DNA of 64,000 nt from Paraburkholderia saeva (GTDB lineage: Bacteria > Pseudomonadota > Gammaproteobacteria > Burkholderiales > Burkholderiaceae), in the NCBI RefSeq assembly GCF_907164555.1, contig NZ_CAJQZC010000006.1, forward strand, positions 124,001 through 188,000, read 5' to 3'. Each line of letters starts with the position of its first letter. Position 1 is the first letter of the stretch. Positions 51,575 through 61,241 of this stretch are shown here, piece after piece. Position numbers and translations under genes: made by a program. The notes below the pieces were generated by a model. It was given only the letters and a program-made list of their open reading frames with translations. It made no database searches and was not told the DNA's origin.

Positions 51575-51684
51575 GCAGGATCAGGCTGGGCGCCGCGCGC
51601 GAACACGCGGAAACGGGGGTGAGTGCTTTAGAATCGCCAGTTTAGAACATTCCGCGCGCGTCCGAACAACGTCCGCCGGCCGCC

Positions 51685-52869
51685 ATGTCCTCTCCGACTT
51701 CCTTCAGTGCTCCTCCGCCCGCCGGCATCGCGTGCGATATTTTCTGCGCGGTCATCGACAATTTCGGCGACATCGGCGTCTGCTGGCGACTCGCACGGCA
51801 GCTCGCCGGGGAATATGGCTGGCAGGTGCGCGTCTTCGTCGACGACCTCCACGCGTTCCAGAAGCTGTGCCCTTCGCTCGTCGCCGAAGAGGCGCGCCAG
51901 TCCGTCGAAGGCATCGTGGTCGAGCACTGGCACGCGCCGTCGCACGCGGGCGATACGCTCGAAATCGCGGATGTCGTCATCGAGGCGTTCGGCTGCGAAC
52001 TGCCCGCCGTGTACGTCACGGCGATGGCCGGGCGCGAGCGCGCGCCGGTATGGCTGAACCTCGAATACCTGAGCGCCGAGGACTGGGTCGCCGATTTTCA
52101 CCTGCGCCCATCGCAGCATCCGCGCCATGCACTCAGAAAGACGTTCTTTTTCCCTGGGCTTGGCCCGGGTACCGGCGGCGTCCTGAAAGAACGCGGGCTC
52201 GACGCAGCCCGCATTGCGTTCGAATCGTCCGGTGCCGCACGTGCCGCCTGGTGGCAGCAGGCGACGGGTGCGCCGCCGCCCGCGCCCGACACGACGGTCA
52301 TCTCGCTCTTCGCTTACGAAAATCCGGCAGCCGACAGCCTCCTCGAACAATGGCGCGACAGCGCGAACGAAATCGTCCTGCTCGTCCCGGAAGGCCGCAT
52401 TTCGGGCGCACTCGCGCGCTTTTTCGGGTTGCCGTCGTTCGTGGCGGGCACCCACGCGAAGCGCGGCGGCCTCACCGCCCACGCGCTCGCCTTCACCGAC
52501 CAGCGCGGCTATGACGCGTTGCTGTGGGCAAGCGACATCAACTTCGTGCGCGGTGAAGATTCGTTTGTGCGTGCGCAATGGGCGGCGAGGCCGTTCATCT
52601 GGCACATTTATCCGCAGACAGACGACGCCCACCTGCCCAAGCTCGACGCCGCCCTCGCCCACTATGCCGGACCGCTGCCGAGGGCGTCCCGCGACGCACT
52701 CGCCCGCTTCTGGCACGCGTGGAACGGCGTGGGCACGCCGGACTGGCCGGAATTCCAGCGTCACCGGGCCGCCTTCGAGGCGCGCGCCGCCGACTGGGCG
52801 CACGAACTTGCCGGCGTCGGCGACCTCGCTGGAAATCTGGCCGAATTTGCAAAAAGTCAGTTAAAATAA
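51685..52869 (+). CDS. earP: EF-P arginine rhamnosyltransferase
   Basis: A 394-residue GT-B fold transferase that moves rhamnose from dTDP-rhamnose to arginine 32 of EF-P. The N-terminus (CDIFCAVIDNFGDIGVCWRL) with the key acid of NFGDIGV and the later nucleotide region (DINFVRGEDSFVRAQWAARP) identify EarP. It is divergent from uvrC and lies upstream of efp, its substrate gene. Confidence 0.94.
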   Translation: MSSPTSFSAPPPAGIACDIFCAVIDNFGDIGVCWRLARQLAGEYGWQVRVFVDDLHAFQKLCPSLVAEEARQSVEGIVVEHWHAPSHAGDTLEIADVVIEAFGCELPAVYVTAMAGRERAPVWLNLEYLSAEDWVADFHLRPSQHPRHALRKTFFFPGLGPGTGGVLKERGLDAARIAFESSGAARAAWWQQATGAPPPAPDTTVISLFAYENPAADSLLEQWRDSANEIVLLVPEGRISGALARFFGLPSFVAGTHAKRGGLTAHALAFTDQRGYDALLWASDINFVRGEDSFVRAQWAARPFIWHIYPQTDDAHLPKLDAALAHYAGPLPRASRDALARFWHAWNGVGTPDWPEFQRHRAAFEARAADWAHELAGVGDLAGNLAEFAKSQLK

Positions 52870-53092
52870 GCGGTTATCCAACGGCCGACGACTCAAGCGC
52901 GGCCCGATTGCGGCGACGCGCCAGGCCTGAAACCGGCGCATTTCCCGATCGGCGCCATTCGTACGCGCCAGAATGGGTAAATCCAAGGCAGGCGCACAGC
53001 ACGCCCGGGTAAGCGCCGGGCACCGAACGCGTTTGCGTCGTATGCCGTTGAGCACAAAAGTTGAAGCTACTTATTTCGTACAGGACAGTTTT

Positions 53093-53650
53093 ATGAAGAT
53101 CGCACAGGAACTCCGCACCGGTAACGTCGTGATGATCGGCGCAGACGCGATGGTCGTGCAGAAGGCCGAATACAACAAATCGGGCCGTAACTCCGCCGTC
53201 GTGAAAATGAAGTTCAAGAACCTGCTGACGGGCGCAGGCATGGAATCGGTCTACAAGGCCGATGACAAGTTCGACGTCGTGCTGCTCGAGCGCAAGGAAG
53301 TGACGTACTCGTACTTCGCCGACCCGATGTACGTGTTCATGGACGCCGACTACAACCAGTTCGAAGTCGAAGCCGAAATGATGGGCGACGCGCTGCACTA
53401 CCTCGAAGACGGCATGGCTTGCGAAGTCGTGTTCTACAACGAGAAGGCGATTTCGGTCGAACTGCCGACCACGCTCGTTCGCGAAATTCTGTACACGGAA
53501 CCGGCTGTCAAGGGCGACACGTCGTCGGGCAAAGTCCTGAAGACGGCCAAGCTGAACACCGGTTTCGAACTGCAAGTGCCGCTCTTCTGCAATATCGGCG
53601 ACAAGATCGAAATCGATACGCGTACGCACGAGTACCGCAGCCGCGCGTAA
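53093..53650 (+). CDS. efp: Translation elongation factor P, rhamnosylation type
   Basis: A 185-residue EF-P that rescues ribosomes stalled at polyproline. The modified loop reads KSGRNSA with arginine at position 32, matching the EarP partner upstream. ATG 53093 gives the normal length; the frame is open further without homology. A terminator follows. Confidence 0.95.
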   Translation: MKIAQELRTGNVVMIGADAMVVQKAEYNKSGRNSAVVKMKFKNLLTGAGMESVYKADDKFDVVLLERKEVTYSYFADPMYVFMDADYNQFEVEAEMMGDALHYLEDGMACEVVFYNEKAISVELPTTLVREILYTEPAVKGDTSSGKVLKTAKLNTGFELQVPLFCNIGDKIEIDTRTHEYRSRA

Positions 53651-53695
53651 TCACGCGCCGGATCTGCCTCGCCGCTTTTTAAGCGACGAATCGCG

Positions 53696-53725
53696 AAAAG
53701 CGCCCCTCGGGGCGCTTTTTCTTTT
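53696..53725 (+). terminator. Terminator after efp
   Basis: AAAAGCGCCCC and GGGGCGCTTTT form an 11-bp stem followed by a T-rich run. Confidence 0.88.
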
Positions 53726-53748
53726 TTGCACGACCGTGTATGGTTTAA

Positions 53749-53763
53749 GCAAACTTTACCGGC
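53749..53763 (+). repeat. 15-bp element, copy 1, upstream of the sigma-54 promoter
   Basis: GCAAACTTTACCGGC, about 95 bp upstream of the predicted -24 element. An exact inverted copy lies at 54180-54194. It is a candidate enhancer site for the nearby NtrC-type activator. Confidence 0.6.
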
Positions 53764-53845
53764 CCGACGCGCAAATTTTCCGGTATCTGCGCAACCGATA
53801 TCTGCCCGGAGCAGCCATGTCATTGATATAGCTGGATTTTTGCCT

Positions 53846-53862
53846 TTGGCACGCTCTCTGCT
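53846..53862 (+). promoter_or_regulatory. Sigma-54 promoter of the csbD-like gene
   Basis: TTGGCACGCTCTCTGCT fits the -24/-12 consensus TTGGCACG-N4-TTGCT with one mismatch and the exact GG-N10-GC spacing. It lies about 50 bp upstream of the start codon. Confidence 0.8.
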
Positions 53863-53913
53863 ACGGAACAGGGTGAGCTTTAAAGCTTTCCCTTTTCCAA
53901 GTGGAGGTGCGAG

Positions 53914-54123
53914 ATGAACAACGACATCGCTGAGGGCAAATGGAAACAGATGATCGGTAAGGCGAAAACCGCCTGGGGTGAACTCACGGACGACGAGCTG
54001 ACGAAGGCCGAAGGGCGTGCCGAAAAGCTCACCGGGCTGATCCAGGAGCGCTATGGCAAGACGCGCGACGAAGCGGCGCGCGAAGTACGTCGTTTTTTCG
54101 ACGCCCACCGGCGCGACTTCTGA
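53914..54123 (+). CDS. CsbD-family stress protein
   Basis: A 69-residue hydrophilic protein (EGKWKQMIGKAKTAWGELTD) of the CsbD family, linked to stress survival; the molecular role is unknown. A strong ribosome site (GGAGG) precedes it. The sigma-54 promoter upstream and the activator gene downstream suggest control by that activator. Confidence 0.9.
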   Translation: MNNDIAEGKWKQMIGKAKTAWGELTDDELTKAEGRAEKLTGLIQERYGKTRDEAAREVRRFFDAHRRDF

Positions 54124-54179
54124 CGCCCATGACGTCGAGCGAAGCCAGCAAGTGTTCCTGACTGCATGTCACGGTCAGA

Positions 54180-54194
54180 GCCGGTAAAGTTTGC
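54180..54194 (-). repeat. 15-bp element, copy 2, upstream of the activator gene
   Basis: GCCGGTAAAGTTTGC, the exact reverse complement of copy 1, about 100 bp upstream of the activator start codon, which would suit autoregulation. Confidence 0.6.
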
Positions 54195-54296
54195 CTGATT
54201 CGAGGCAGTTGCCATCGTACCTGTCGACACGCACGCCACGTCTGATCCGGCCGCGCGTCGGCGGGGTTTCCGGTCAATTGAATAAGTGCGTCCGCC

Positions 54297-55679
54297 ATGC
54301 CACACGCCCTGATTGTCGAAGACGATCCCAATAGCCTGTCCGGGCTGTCCGCCATCCTGGCCGCCGACGGTTTCTCCGTCGATACCGCCACGACGCTCGC
54401 CGAAGCGCGCGCCGCGCTTGCGCGCTTTATCCCCGATGTCGTTCTCGTCGACCTGAACCTGCCGGACGGCAGCGGGCTCGACCTGCTCCAGCATCTGCCC
54501 GCGCAACCGCCAGGCGGCGCACTGCCCGTCATCGTGATGACAGGCAACGCAACGGTCGAGAGCGCGATCGAGGGTTTGCGGCACGGTATCTGGGACTATC
54601 TGCTGAAGCCCGTCAACATTCCGCGCTTGCGCAGCCTGCTAGCGCGCATCCCCCGTCCTTACGAACTGACCGAAGAGGTCCAGACGCTGCGCGCGACGTT
54701 GCGTCAGATGGGCCGGTTCGGTTCGATGATCGGCCGCAGCAGCGTGATCCAGCATGTCTACGACACGATCGAGCACACGGCGCCGACAGAAGCGGCCGTC
54801 CTGATCTCGGGCGAATCCGGCGCGGGCAAGGAAGTGGCCGCGCGCACCCTGCATGAGATGAGCCGGCGCCGGAAGGGTCCGTTCGTCGTGTTCGACTGCC
54901 GGACGGCCACCGCGGCCCCGGGCGACCGCCCGCTCGACAGCCAGCTTTTCGGCCATGAGCGCGGCGCGTTCAACGGCGCCGATCAGCGCGAACCCGGCCT
55001 CTTCGAGCAGGCAAGCGGCGGCACGCTCTTTATCGACGAAATCTCCGAGCTGCCGCAGGCGCAGCAGGAAGCGCTGCTGCGCGCACTCGATTCGCAGACG
55101 TTTATGCGCATGGGCGGTACGAACCAGCTCGTGACGGATTTCCGGCTGATCGCATCGACGCGCAAGGTGCCGCGCGCGGCGGTTGCCGATGGCTCGCTGA
55201 ACGAAGACCTGTGGCTGCGTCTTGACGCCGCCGCGCTCACCCTGCCGCCGCTGCGCGAACGCGGCGACGATGCGGCGCTCTTCGCCGAGGCATTCGTCGA
55301 CCAGCTCAATCGCGAGGCCCACGCTCGCGGCCTCACCGGCACGACAAAGCTGATTGCGCCGAATTTCATCCGCGAATGCCTCGCGTATGACTGGCCGGGC
55401 AACGTCCGCGAACTGCAGGATCGCGTGAAGCGCGCGTACATCGCGTCGGGCGATGTGCTCGAGTCGCTGCACGCCGACGAAACCGGTGCAGCCGGCGCGC
55501 GCGAACTCAACGGCAGCCGCGTGCAGGTGACCGTCGGCACGCCGCTCGCGGACGTCGAGGAGATGCTGATCCGCGCAACGCTCGATGCCGTGGGCGGCAC
55601 GCGGCATCGCGCGGCGTCACTGCTCGGCATCAGCCCGAAGACGCTCTACAACAAGCTGCAGCGGATGCGTCTGAACTAG
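54297..55679 (+). CDS. NtrC-type sigma-54 activator / response regulator with atypical GAFNGA loop
   Basis: A 460-residue regulator: receiver domain (phosphate acceptor Asp52, Lys104), AAA+ domain with Walker A GESGAGKE (172-179) and Walker B GGTLFIDE (241-248), and a Fis-type helix-turn-helix at the end (RAASLLGISPKTLYNKLQRM). The sigma-54 contact loop, normally GAFTGA, reads GAFNGA (223-228). No sensor kinase gene is adjacent. It lies downstream of the csbD-like gene with its sigma-54 promoter. Confidence 0.88.
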   Translation: MPHALIVEDDPNSLSGLSAILAADGFSVDTATTLAEARAALARFIPDVVLVDLNLPDGSGLDLLQHLPAQPPGGALPVIVMTGNATVESAIEGLRHGIWDYLLKPVNIPRLRSLLARIPRPYELTEEVQTLRATLRQMGRFGSMIGRSSVIQHVYDTIEHTAPTEAAVLISGESGAGKEVAARTLHEMSRRRKGPFVVFDCRTATAAPGDRPLDSQLFGHERGAFNGADQREPGLFEQASGGTLFIDEISELPQAQQEALLRALDSQTFMRMGGTNQLVTDFRLIASTRKVPRAAVADGSLNEDLWLRLDAAALTLPPLRERGDDAALFAEAFVDQLNREAHARGLTGTTKLIAPNFIRECLAYDWPGNVRELQDRVKRAYIASGDVLESLHADETGAAGARELNGSRVQVTVGTPLADVEEMLIRATLDAVGGTRHRAASLLGISPKTLYNKLQRMRLN

Positions 55680-55706
55680 TACCTGTGATCACGCGGCAGT
55701 CAACGA

Positions 55707-55748
55707 AGAAAAGCCCGCGTCAGCGAATCAGCTGACGCGGGCTTTTCT
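55707..55748. terminator. Bidirectional terminator between activator and nagZ
   Basis: A perfect 18-bp stem (55707-55724 with 55731-55748) with a 6-nt loop and flanking A/T runs. Confidence 0.9.
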
Positions 55749-55774
55749 GTTTCTCTCGGCGCGCGAGTGAGGCC

Positions 55775-56803
55775 TCAGGGGAACGTGTTACGTAGCAACG
55801 TCCTCGCCTGCTGGTAGTCCGGATCGGCCATCAGCTTGCTCCACTTGAGTGCCTTGCCACGCGGGCGCATCGCCTTTAGCCGCTGATGCGATTCCTTCGA
55901 CGGCGTGAAGCGCAGCGCGTCCAGCACCTTTTCAGCTTCTTCGGGCTGATTGCAGATGAGGACCATGTCGCAGCCCGCCTGCAATGCGGCTGTGGCAGCC
56001 TCGGTCAAGGTGCCGCCCTGGCGTGCGGCTTCCATCGACAGATCGTCGCTGAAAATCGCGCCCTGGAAGCGTAGACGCCCGCGCAGGATGTCCTGCAGCC
56101 ACACACGCGAAAAGCCCGCCGGCTTCGCGTCGACCTGCGTGTAGATCACGTGCGCCGGCAACACCGACGCCAGCGCCATTCCGAGCCAGTCGTACGGCGC
56201 GACATCGTCAGCGAGAATGGCTTCGAGCGGACGGTCGTCGGTCGGCATCGCGACGTGCGAATCCGCCTCGGCGTAACCATGCCCCGGAAAGTGCTTGCCG
56301 CAGTTCGCCATGCCGGCCAGCGCGAGCCCGTGGTTCAGGCTTTTCGCGAGCATCGTGACGACACGTGGATCGCCATGAAACGCACGGTCGCCGATCACCT
56401 GCGACTGGCCGTAGTTCAGGTCGAGCACCGGTGTGAAACTCATGTCGATGCCGCACGCACGCAACTCCGACGCGAGCACGTAGCCGACTGCCGTCGTGAC
56501 TTTCGTTGCGTGGAGCACGTCCTTGTCCCATAGCGCGCCGAGCTTGCCCATCGCGGGCAGCACCGTGAAGCCGTCGGTGCGAAAGCGCTGTACGCGGCCG
56601 CCTTCATGATCGACGGCGATCAGCAGATCGTCGCGCACCGCACGGATCGCGTCGGTAAGCGCATGCAGTTGCGCGCGGCTCTCGAAGTGCCGCGCGAACA
56701 GGATGACGCCACCGGTCATCGGGTGCGCGAGACGGCGCTTGTCGTCGGCGGTCAGCTGTTTGCCGACCACATCCAGCATCACGGGTCCAGGAACTGGTTT
56801 CAT
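55775..56803 (-). CDS. nagZ: Beta-N-acetylhexosaminidase, cell wall recycling
   Basis: A 342-residue GH3 enzyme that removes N-acetylglucosamine from recycled muropeptides in the cytoplasm. AVDHEGGRVQR and KHFPGHGYAEADSH are signature segments; the latter holds the catalytic His of NagZ. Last gene of the acpS-side block in the usual Burkholderiales order. Confidence 0.94.
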   Translation of the reverse strand: MKPVPGPVMLDVVGKQLTADDKRRLAHPMTGGVILFARHFESRAQLHALTDAIRAVRDDLLIAVDHEGGRVQRFRTDGFTVLPAMGKLGALWDKDVLHATKVTTAVGYVLASELRACGIDMSFTPVLDLNYGQSQVIGDRAFHGDPRVVTMLAKSLNHGLALAGMANCGKHFPGHGYAEADSHVAMPTDDRPLEAILADDVAPYDWLGMALASVLPAHVIYTQVDAKPAGFSRVWLQDILRGRLRFQGAIFSDDLSMEAARQGGTLTEAATAALQAGCDMVLICNQPEEAEKVLDALRFTPSKESHQRLKAMRPRGKALKWSKLMADPDYQQARTLLRNTFP

Positions 56804-56866
56804 CTGATTTGTGGCAACAGGAGATAAGCGCGGCGTAGCGACGCGCTGGAAAGGTTCGGGTGAAGT

Positions 56867-57277
56867 TCAGGAAACGGCAGGATCCGCGACTTCGGCGATC
56901 ACGAACGACACGGCATAGTCGCGCTCGTCGCTGATCGTCACGCGCGCCGTGATGCCGCGCGCGTCGAGCCATTCGGCCAGCTCGCCCGATGCGACAACCA
57001 TCGGCTTGCCGCTCGGCTCGTTGAGCGTCTGCAGCGCGCGCCAGGTCATAGGCCAGCGCATGCCGAGACCGATCGCCTTCGAAAACGCCTCTTTCGCCGA
57101 GAAGCGTGTCGCCAGGAACGCGAGGCCGCGTGCCGCCGATCGCGCATGGCGGGCGTGATAGATACGCAGTTCGTCCGCGCCGAGCACCTTTTCGGCGAAG
57201 CGTCCCCTGGTGCGCTCCATCACCGCCGCCACGCGGCTGACCTGAACGATGTCGGTACCGATGCCGTAAATCGTCAT
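56867..57277 (-). CDS. acpS: Holo-acyl-carrier-protein synthase
   Basis: A 136-residue 4'-phosphopantetheinyl transferase that activates acyl carrier protein. [16 protein letters not shown] holds the magnesium Asp and [17 protein letters not shown] the catalytic Glu/Lys. It follows pdxJ, a common pairing. Confidence 0.95.
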   Translation of the reverse strand: MTIYGIGTDIVQVSRVAAVMERTRGRFAEKVLGADELRIYHARHARSAARGLAFLATRFSAKEAFSKAIGLGMRWPMTWRALQTLNEPSGKPMVVASGELAEWLDARGITARVTISDERDYAVSFVIAEVADPAVS

Positions 57278-57317
57278 GCCGTGGCCGCCGTGTGAGTGAT
57301 CGAAAGAATGTCGTGTT

Positions 57318-58082
57318 TCACGCGCTCGCGCCGAGACGCGCGGCGACCATGATCGCCTTCATCTCGCGCACGGCGTTGTCCCAGCCCGCGAAGATCGCAT
57401 GCGCGACGATCGCGTGGCCGATATTCAGCTCGACGATGCCTTCGATCGCCGCGATCTGCTGGACGTTTGTGTAATGCAGGCCGTGACCCGCGTTGACCTT
57501 GATGCCGAGTGAGCGGCCAAACGCAACGCTACGCACCACGCGTTCATATTCGCGCTGCTGTTCGCCCGCGTCGTGCGCTTCGGCGTAACTGCCCGTGTGA
57601 AGCTCGATGACGGGCGCGCCGGCTTCATGTGCCGCGCGGATCTGCGTTTCGTCCGGATCGATGAAAAGCGACACGCGCGAGCCCACGTCCGCCAGTTGAC
57701 GGCACGCCGCACGCACGGCTTCGAACTGGCCGGCGACGTCGAGGCCGCCCTCGGTCGTCAGTTCGGCGCGCTTTTCGGGCACGAGGCAGACGTCATGCGA
57801 CTTCACTTCGCACGCGATGTCGAGCATTTCCTGCGTGACGGCGCATTCCAGATTCATCCGCGTTTTGAGAAGCGGCCTCAATGTGCGCACGTCGGCGTCG
57901 ACGATATGCCGGCGGTCTTCGCGCAGATGCAGCGTGATCGCATCGGCGCCCGCTTCCTCCGCGGCAAGCGCCGCACGGATCGGATCGGGATAGGACGTGC
58001 CGCGCGCGTTACGCAACGTGGCAACGTGATCGATATTCACACCGAGGTCGATCACGCCAGGAGACACAAGAAAGAAGCTCAT
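57318..58082 (-). CDS. pdxJ: Pyridoxine 5'-phosphate synthase
   Basis: A 254-residue TIM-barrel enzyme for the last step of the DXP-dependent vitamin B6 pathway. [18 protein letters not shown] and [12 protein letters not shown] are signature segments. It overlaps the recO stop (ATGA). Confidence 0.95.
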   Translation of the reverse strand: MSFFLVSPGVIDLGVNIDHVATLRNARGTSYPDPIRAALAAEEAGADAITLHLREDRRHIVDADVRTLRPLLKTRMNLECAVTQEMLDIACEVKSHDVCLVPEKRAELTTEGGLDVAGQFEAVRAACRQLADVGSRVSLFIDPDETQIRAAHEAGAPVIELHTGSYAEAHDAGEQQREYERVVRSVAFGRSLGIKVNAGHGLHYTNVQQIAAIEGIVELNIGHAIVAHAIFAGWDNAVREMKAIMVAARLGASA

Positions 58083-58963
58083 AGATTCTGCAGGTCGATC
58101 AGTATCTGGCGCGTCGCGAGCGGCGTGCCGGCGAGGTAGGTATTAAGCAGGAACCGCATCAGCGTCCTGCTCTGCGAGATCGTTTGAGGACGATGGTAAT
58201 CGTCCTGCTCCATATCGAGCAATGTCTGTCCGGCGATTACTGGCCATTGCGCGGGCAGATCGTCGGACGCTTCGCGCACGCCGCGCTCCGGATCGAACAC
58301 ATAGCGCCCTTCCGCGACCACCGCGCGACGCGTGACCGTACGATCCAGCGCCATCGCGTAGCCGGTTTCCCGTAGCAGCACGCGCTCGAACGAACGCAGC
58401 ACCTGCACGGGCGGCTCATCATGCGCGAGACGCGTCATCGTGACGACGTAGTGATGGAACAACTGCGGATGCGGATCTTCGCGCGCGCAGAATTTGACGA
58501 GCAGCTCGTTCACGTAAAAGCCACACAGGAGCGCATCGCCCGCCAGCGGCAGCATGCCGCCGACCCACTCCGCGCCCGTCAGCGTGCGCACTTCTGACTT
58601 GCCCGACCACGACAACGCAAGCGGCTGGAACGTTTGCAGGACACCGCGCAACGCCGAATGCGGGCGCTTCGCGCCCTTCGCGACGAGCGCGAGACGGCCG
58701 TGATCACGCGACAGCACATCGATGATCAGGCTGGTTTCGCGATATGGATAGCTATGGAGGACAAACGCGGGCTGCTCGGCGACCCGGTAATCGGATGCGG
58801 ACGTACGCGAAGCGCGGCGCGCGGGCGCCTTGCCTTCGCCGCTGCTTTTCGCAGAAGAAGATTTGCGTGCCCGCGAAGGCGCGGGCGCCGGCGCAGCCGG
58901 TTCGCCGTCGTCATCCGGGTCGGCGCCGGGTTGCAACGTCACCCAGGCGTCATTCGTACCCAT
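58079..58963 (-). CDS. recO: DNA repair protein RecO
   Basis: A 294-residue recombination mediator that loads RecA with RecR. The OB-fold core begins near residue 58 ([20 protein letters not shown]); the first 57 residues are an alanine/serine-rich extension. Overlaps era by 14 bp, so both are coupled. Confidence 0.93.
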   Translation of the reverse strand: MGTNDAWVTLQPGADPDDDGEPAAPAPAPSRARKSSSAKSSGEGKAPARRASRTSASDYRVAEQPAFVLHSYPYRETSLIIDVLSRDHGRLALVAKGAKRPHSALRGVLQTFQPLALSWSGKSEVRTLTGAEWVGGMLPLAGDALLCGFYVNELLVKFCAREDPHPQLFHHYVVTMTRLAHDEPPVQVLRSFERVLLRETGYAMALDRTVTRRAVVAEGRYVFDPERGVREASDDLPAQWPVIAGQTLLDMEQDDYHRPQTISQSRTLMRFLLNTYLAGTPLATRQILIDLQNL

Positions 58964-59849
58964 AGGCGCGAAGTCCTGCTTCGTTGTCGGCCCAGCCGCT
59001 TTTCACCTTGATGAAGGTCTCGAGATACACGGGGCCATCGAAGAGCTTTTCCATATCGAGACGCGCTTCGCTGCTGATCTGCTTCAGCTTCGCGCCCTTC
59101 TGGCCGATGATCATCGCCTTGTGCGTGTCGCGCTCGACCATGATCGTCGCGAAGATACGGCGCAGACGCCCTTCCGTCTCGAACTTGTCGATCAGCACGG
59201 TGCTCGTGTACGGCAGCTCGTCGCCCGTCCAGCGGAAGACTTTCTCGCGCAGGATTTCCGCGGCGAGAAAGCGCTCGCTGCGATCGGTCAGATCGTCTTC
59301 GCCGTAAATCGGCGAGCCTTCCGGCAGGAACGGCTTCACCGTCGCCATCAGGCGCTTGATGTCGTCGGGATTCTTCGCCGAGAGCGGCACGATCTCGTTG
59401 AACGCGCGCAGCGCGCTAACCTGCTGCATGAAGGGAAAGAGGCTGTCCTTGTCGGAAACACGGTCGAGCTTGTTCGCGATCAGCAGCGTCGGCACCGACG
59501 GCGGGATCAGGTCGAGCACCTTCTGGTCGTCCGGGCCGAAACGGCCGGCCTCAATCACGAACAGGATCGCGTCGACGGATGTCAGCGTCGAGGTGACCGC
59601 GCGATTGAGCGAGCGGTTCAGCGCGCCGCTGTGCTTCGTCTGGAAACCCGGCGTATCGACGAAGATGTACTGCGCGTCTTCGAGCGTATGGATGCCGGTG
59701 ATGCGATGGCGCGTGGTCTGCGCCTTGCGCGACGTGATGCTGACTTTCTGGCCGACAAGCGCGTTCATCAGCGTCGATTTGCCGACGTTCGGACGGCCAA
59801 CGATCGCGACCATGCCGCAGCGAAAACCAGGGGGAGTGGGAGCGTTCAT
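58950..59849 (-). CDS. era: Ribosome assembly GTPase Era
   Basis: A 299-residue GTPase binding 16S rRNA during 30S maturation. G1 is [10 protein letters not shown]3 DTPG, G4 NKLD; the KH domain holds KGAKLKQIS. Located between rnc and recO as in most proteobacteria. Confidence 0.96.
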   Translation of the reverse strand: MNAPTPPGFRCGMVAIVGRPNVGKSTLMNALVGQKVSITSRKAQTTRHRITGIHTLEDAQYIFVDTPGFQTKHSGALNRSLNRAVTSTLTSVDAILFVIEAGRFGPDDQKVLDLIPPSVPTLLIANKLDRVSDKDSLFPFMQQVSALRAFNEIVPLSAKNPDDIKRLMATVKPFLPEGSPIYGEDDLTDRSERFLAAEILREKVFRWTGDELPYTSTVLIDKFETEGRLRRIFATIMVERDTHKAMIIGQKGAKLKQISSEARLDMEKLFDGPVYLETFIKVKSGWADNEAGLRAYGYE

Positions 59850-59915
59850 ATTCGGGCTACGGCAGGTTCGGGTGGACGCGCGGCAGGGGTCGACCTGTGC
59901 CGCACGTTAGGTGTG

Positions 59916-61088
59916 TCAATGGCCGGCGTCAGCGGCGCGCGTTTGCACCGCGCCTGCCACACCGGGTTCGAGTTCGGCTTCATCCGGTGCGCCGGTACCG
60001 CCCGACGAAGGTTCGCGGCTGCGAAGCGTGTGCCTGTCGGAGGCGGTGCGGCTGGCGTCGGCTTTGTCGGTGGCTTTTTCGCCACGGTCAGTCTTGTCCT
60101 GACGCTCGCCGCGATCGGCCTTGTCCTGCGATTGTGCGTGTTCGCTATATTCGACGTGGGCGGCGCGAATCACGGCGAGCGGCAGCGGGGCCGGCGCGCT
60201 CGCGGTTTCGTTCGTGTTAGTCGCGCCATCGGCTGCGCCTTGCGCCGTTCGCGCTTCGCCGCGTCCCGCACGCTCGGCACGTTCCGACTTGCGATGATCC
60301 GGCGCACGCAGGTCCAGCGCGGTCTGTACGCCCGCGACGCCCGGCACGATCTCCGGCTCCGCGTGCTTCGCGGCGCGGGCGCCCTTGGAACGCTTTGGCT
60401 TCGTGACGAGAGCGGGCGCGGCCGCCATGACCTCGTCGAGCGCCTTCTTGGCCGCAGCCTGCTCGGCCGCTCGACGGCTGGCGCCCGAGCCCGACACCTT
60501 GACGTCCAGCTTCGGCACCGTGCATTCGACTTCGAACTGCTGATTGTGCGCTGCACCATGCGTCGCGACGACCGTGTAAGTCGGCAGCGCGATCTTGTGG
60601 CCTTGCAGGTATTCCTGAAGCAGCGTCTTGGAGTCTTTGCCGAGCGTGCGCGGATCGATGTGATCGAGGATCGGCACATAGAGACGCTTGATGACAGTCT
60701 GCGCGGCGTCAAAACCGCCATCGAGGAAAACCGCGCCCAGCACGGCTTCCAGCGTATCCGCGAGGATCGACGGACGGCGGAAGCCGCCGCTGCGCAACTC
60801 GCCCTCGCCCAGACGCAGACCTTCCGAAATATTCAGGGCCTGAGCAATCTCGTAAAGCGATTGCTGTTTGACCAGATTGGCACGGACCCGCGACAGATCG
60901 CCTTCATCGAGCTTGCTGAAACGTTGGAACAATAGCGCGGCCACCGCGCAATTCAGAACGGAGTCGCCGAGAAACTCGAGCCGTTCATTATGCGTAGCAC
61001 TGTGACTGCGGTGAGTTAAAGCCTGACGCAACAATTCCGCATTGCGAAATTCGTAGCGCAAACGGCTTTCCAACGGAGATAGGGGCAT
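59916..61088 (-). CDS. rnc: Ribonuclease III with long C-terminal extension
   Basis: A 390-residue protein. Residues 1-150 are the RNase III domain with signature [12 protein letters not shown] (34-45), and a double-stranded RNA-binding domain ends near 225. Beyond it about 160 residues of charged, low-complexity sequence with repeated DKADRGE-type units follow; E. coli RNase III ends at 226. The extension may bind RNA or protein. Processes rRNA and some mRNA. Confidence 0.94.
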   Translation of the reverse strand: MPLSPLESRLRYEFRNAELLRQALTHRSHSATHNERLEFLGDSVLNCAVAALLFQRFSKLDEGDLSRVRANLVKQQSLYEIAQALNISEGLRLGEGELRSGGFRRPSILADTLEAVLGAVFLDGGFDAAQTVIKRLYVPILDHIDPRTLGKDSKTLLQEYLQGHKIALPTYTVVATHGAAHNQQFEVECTVPKLDVKVSGSGASRRAAEQAAAKKALDEVMAAAPALVTKPKRSKGARAAKHAEPEIVPGVAGVQTALDLRAPDHRKSERAERAGRGEARTAQGAADGATNTNETASAPAPLPLAVIRAAHVEYSEHAQSQDKADRGERQDKTDRGEKATDKADASRTASDRHTLRSREPSSGGTGAPDEAELEPGVAGAVQTRAADAGH

Positions 61089-61241
61089 GTGCAGAGTATA
61101 ACGCGGGCGTCTGTCCGGGCGAAAACGCGGGACGGCCGACGAAAAAGCGTGGTGAAGCGACGTTACCGCACGTTCTTAAAGTAGCGTGCTAACACGCCGC
61201 GCGTTGTGCGCGGCGTGCGATGCGATTCGCAAGCGTGGCAA

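Noticed and set aside
58830..60935. 701-codon plus-strand frame opposite era and rnc
   Set aside because: Antisense shadow; no motif, and both minus-strand genes are certain.
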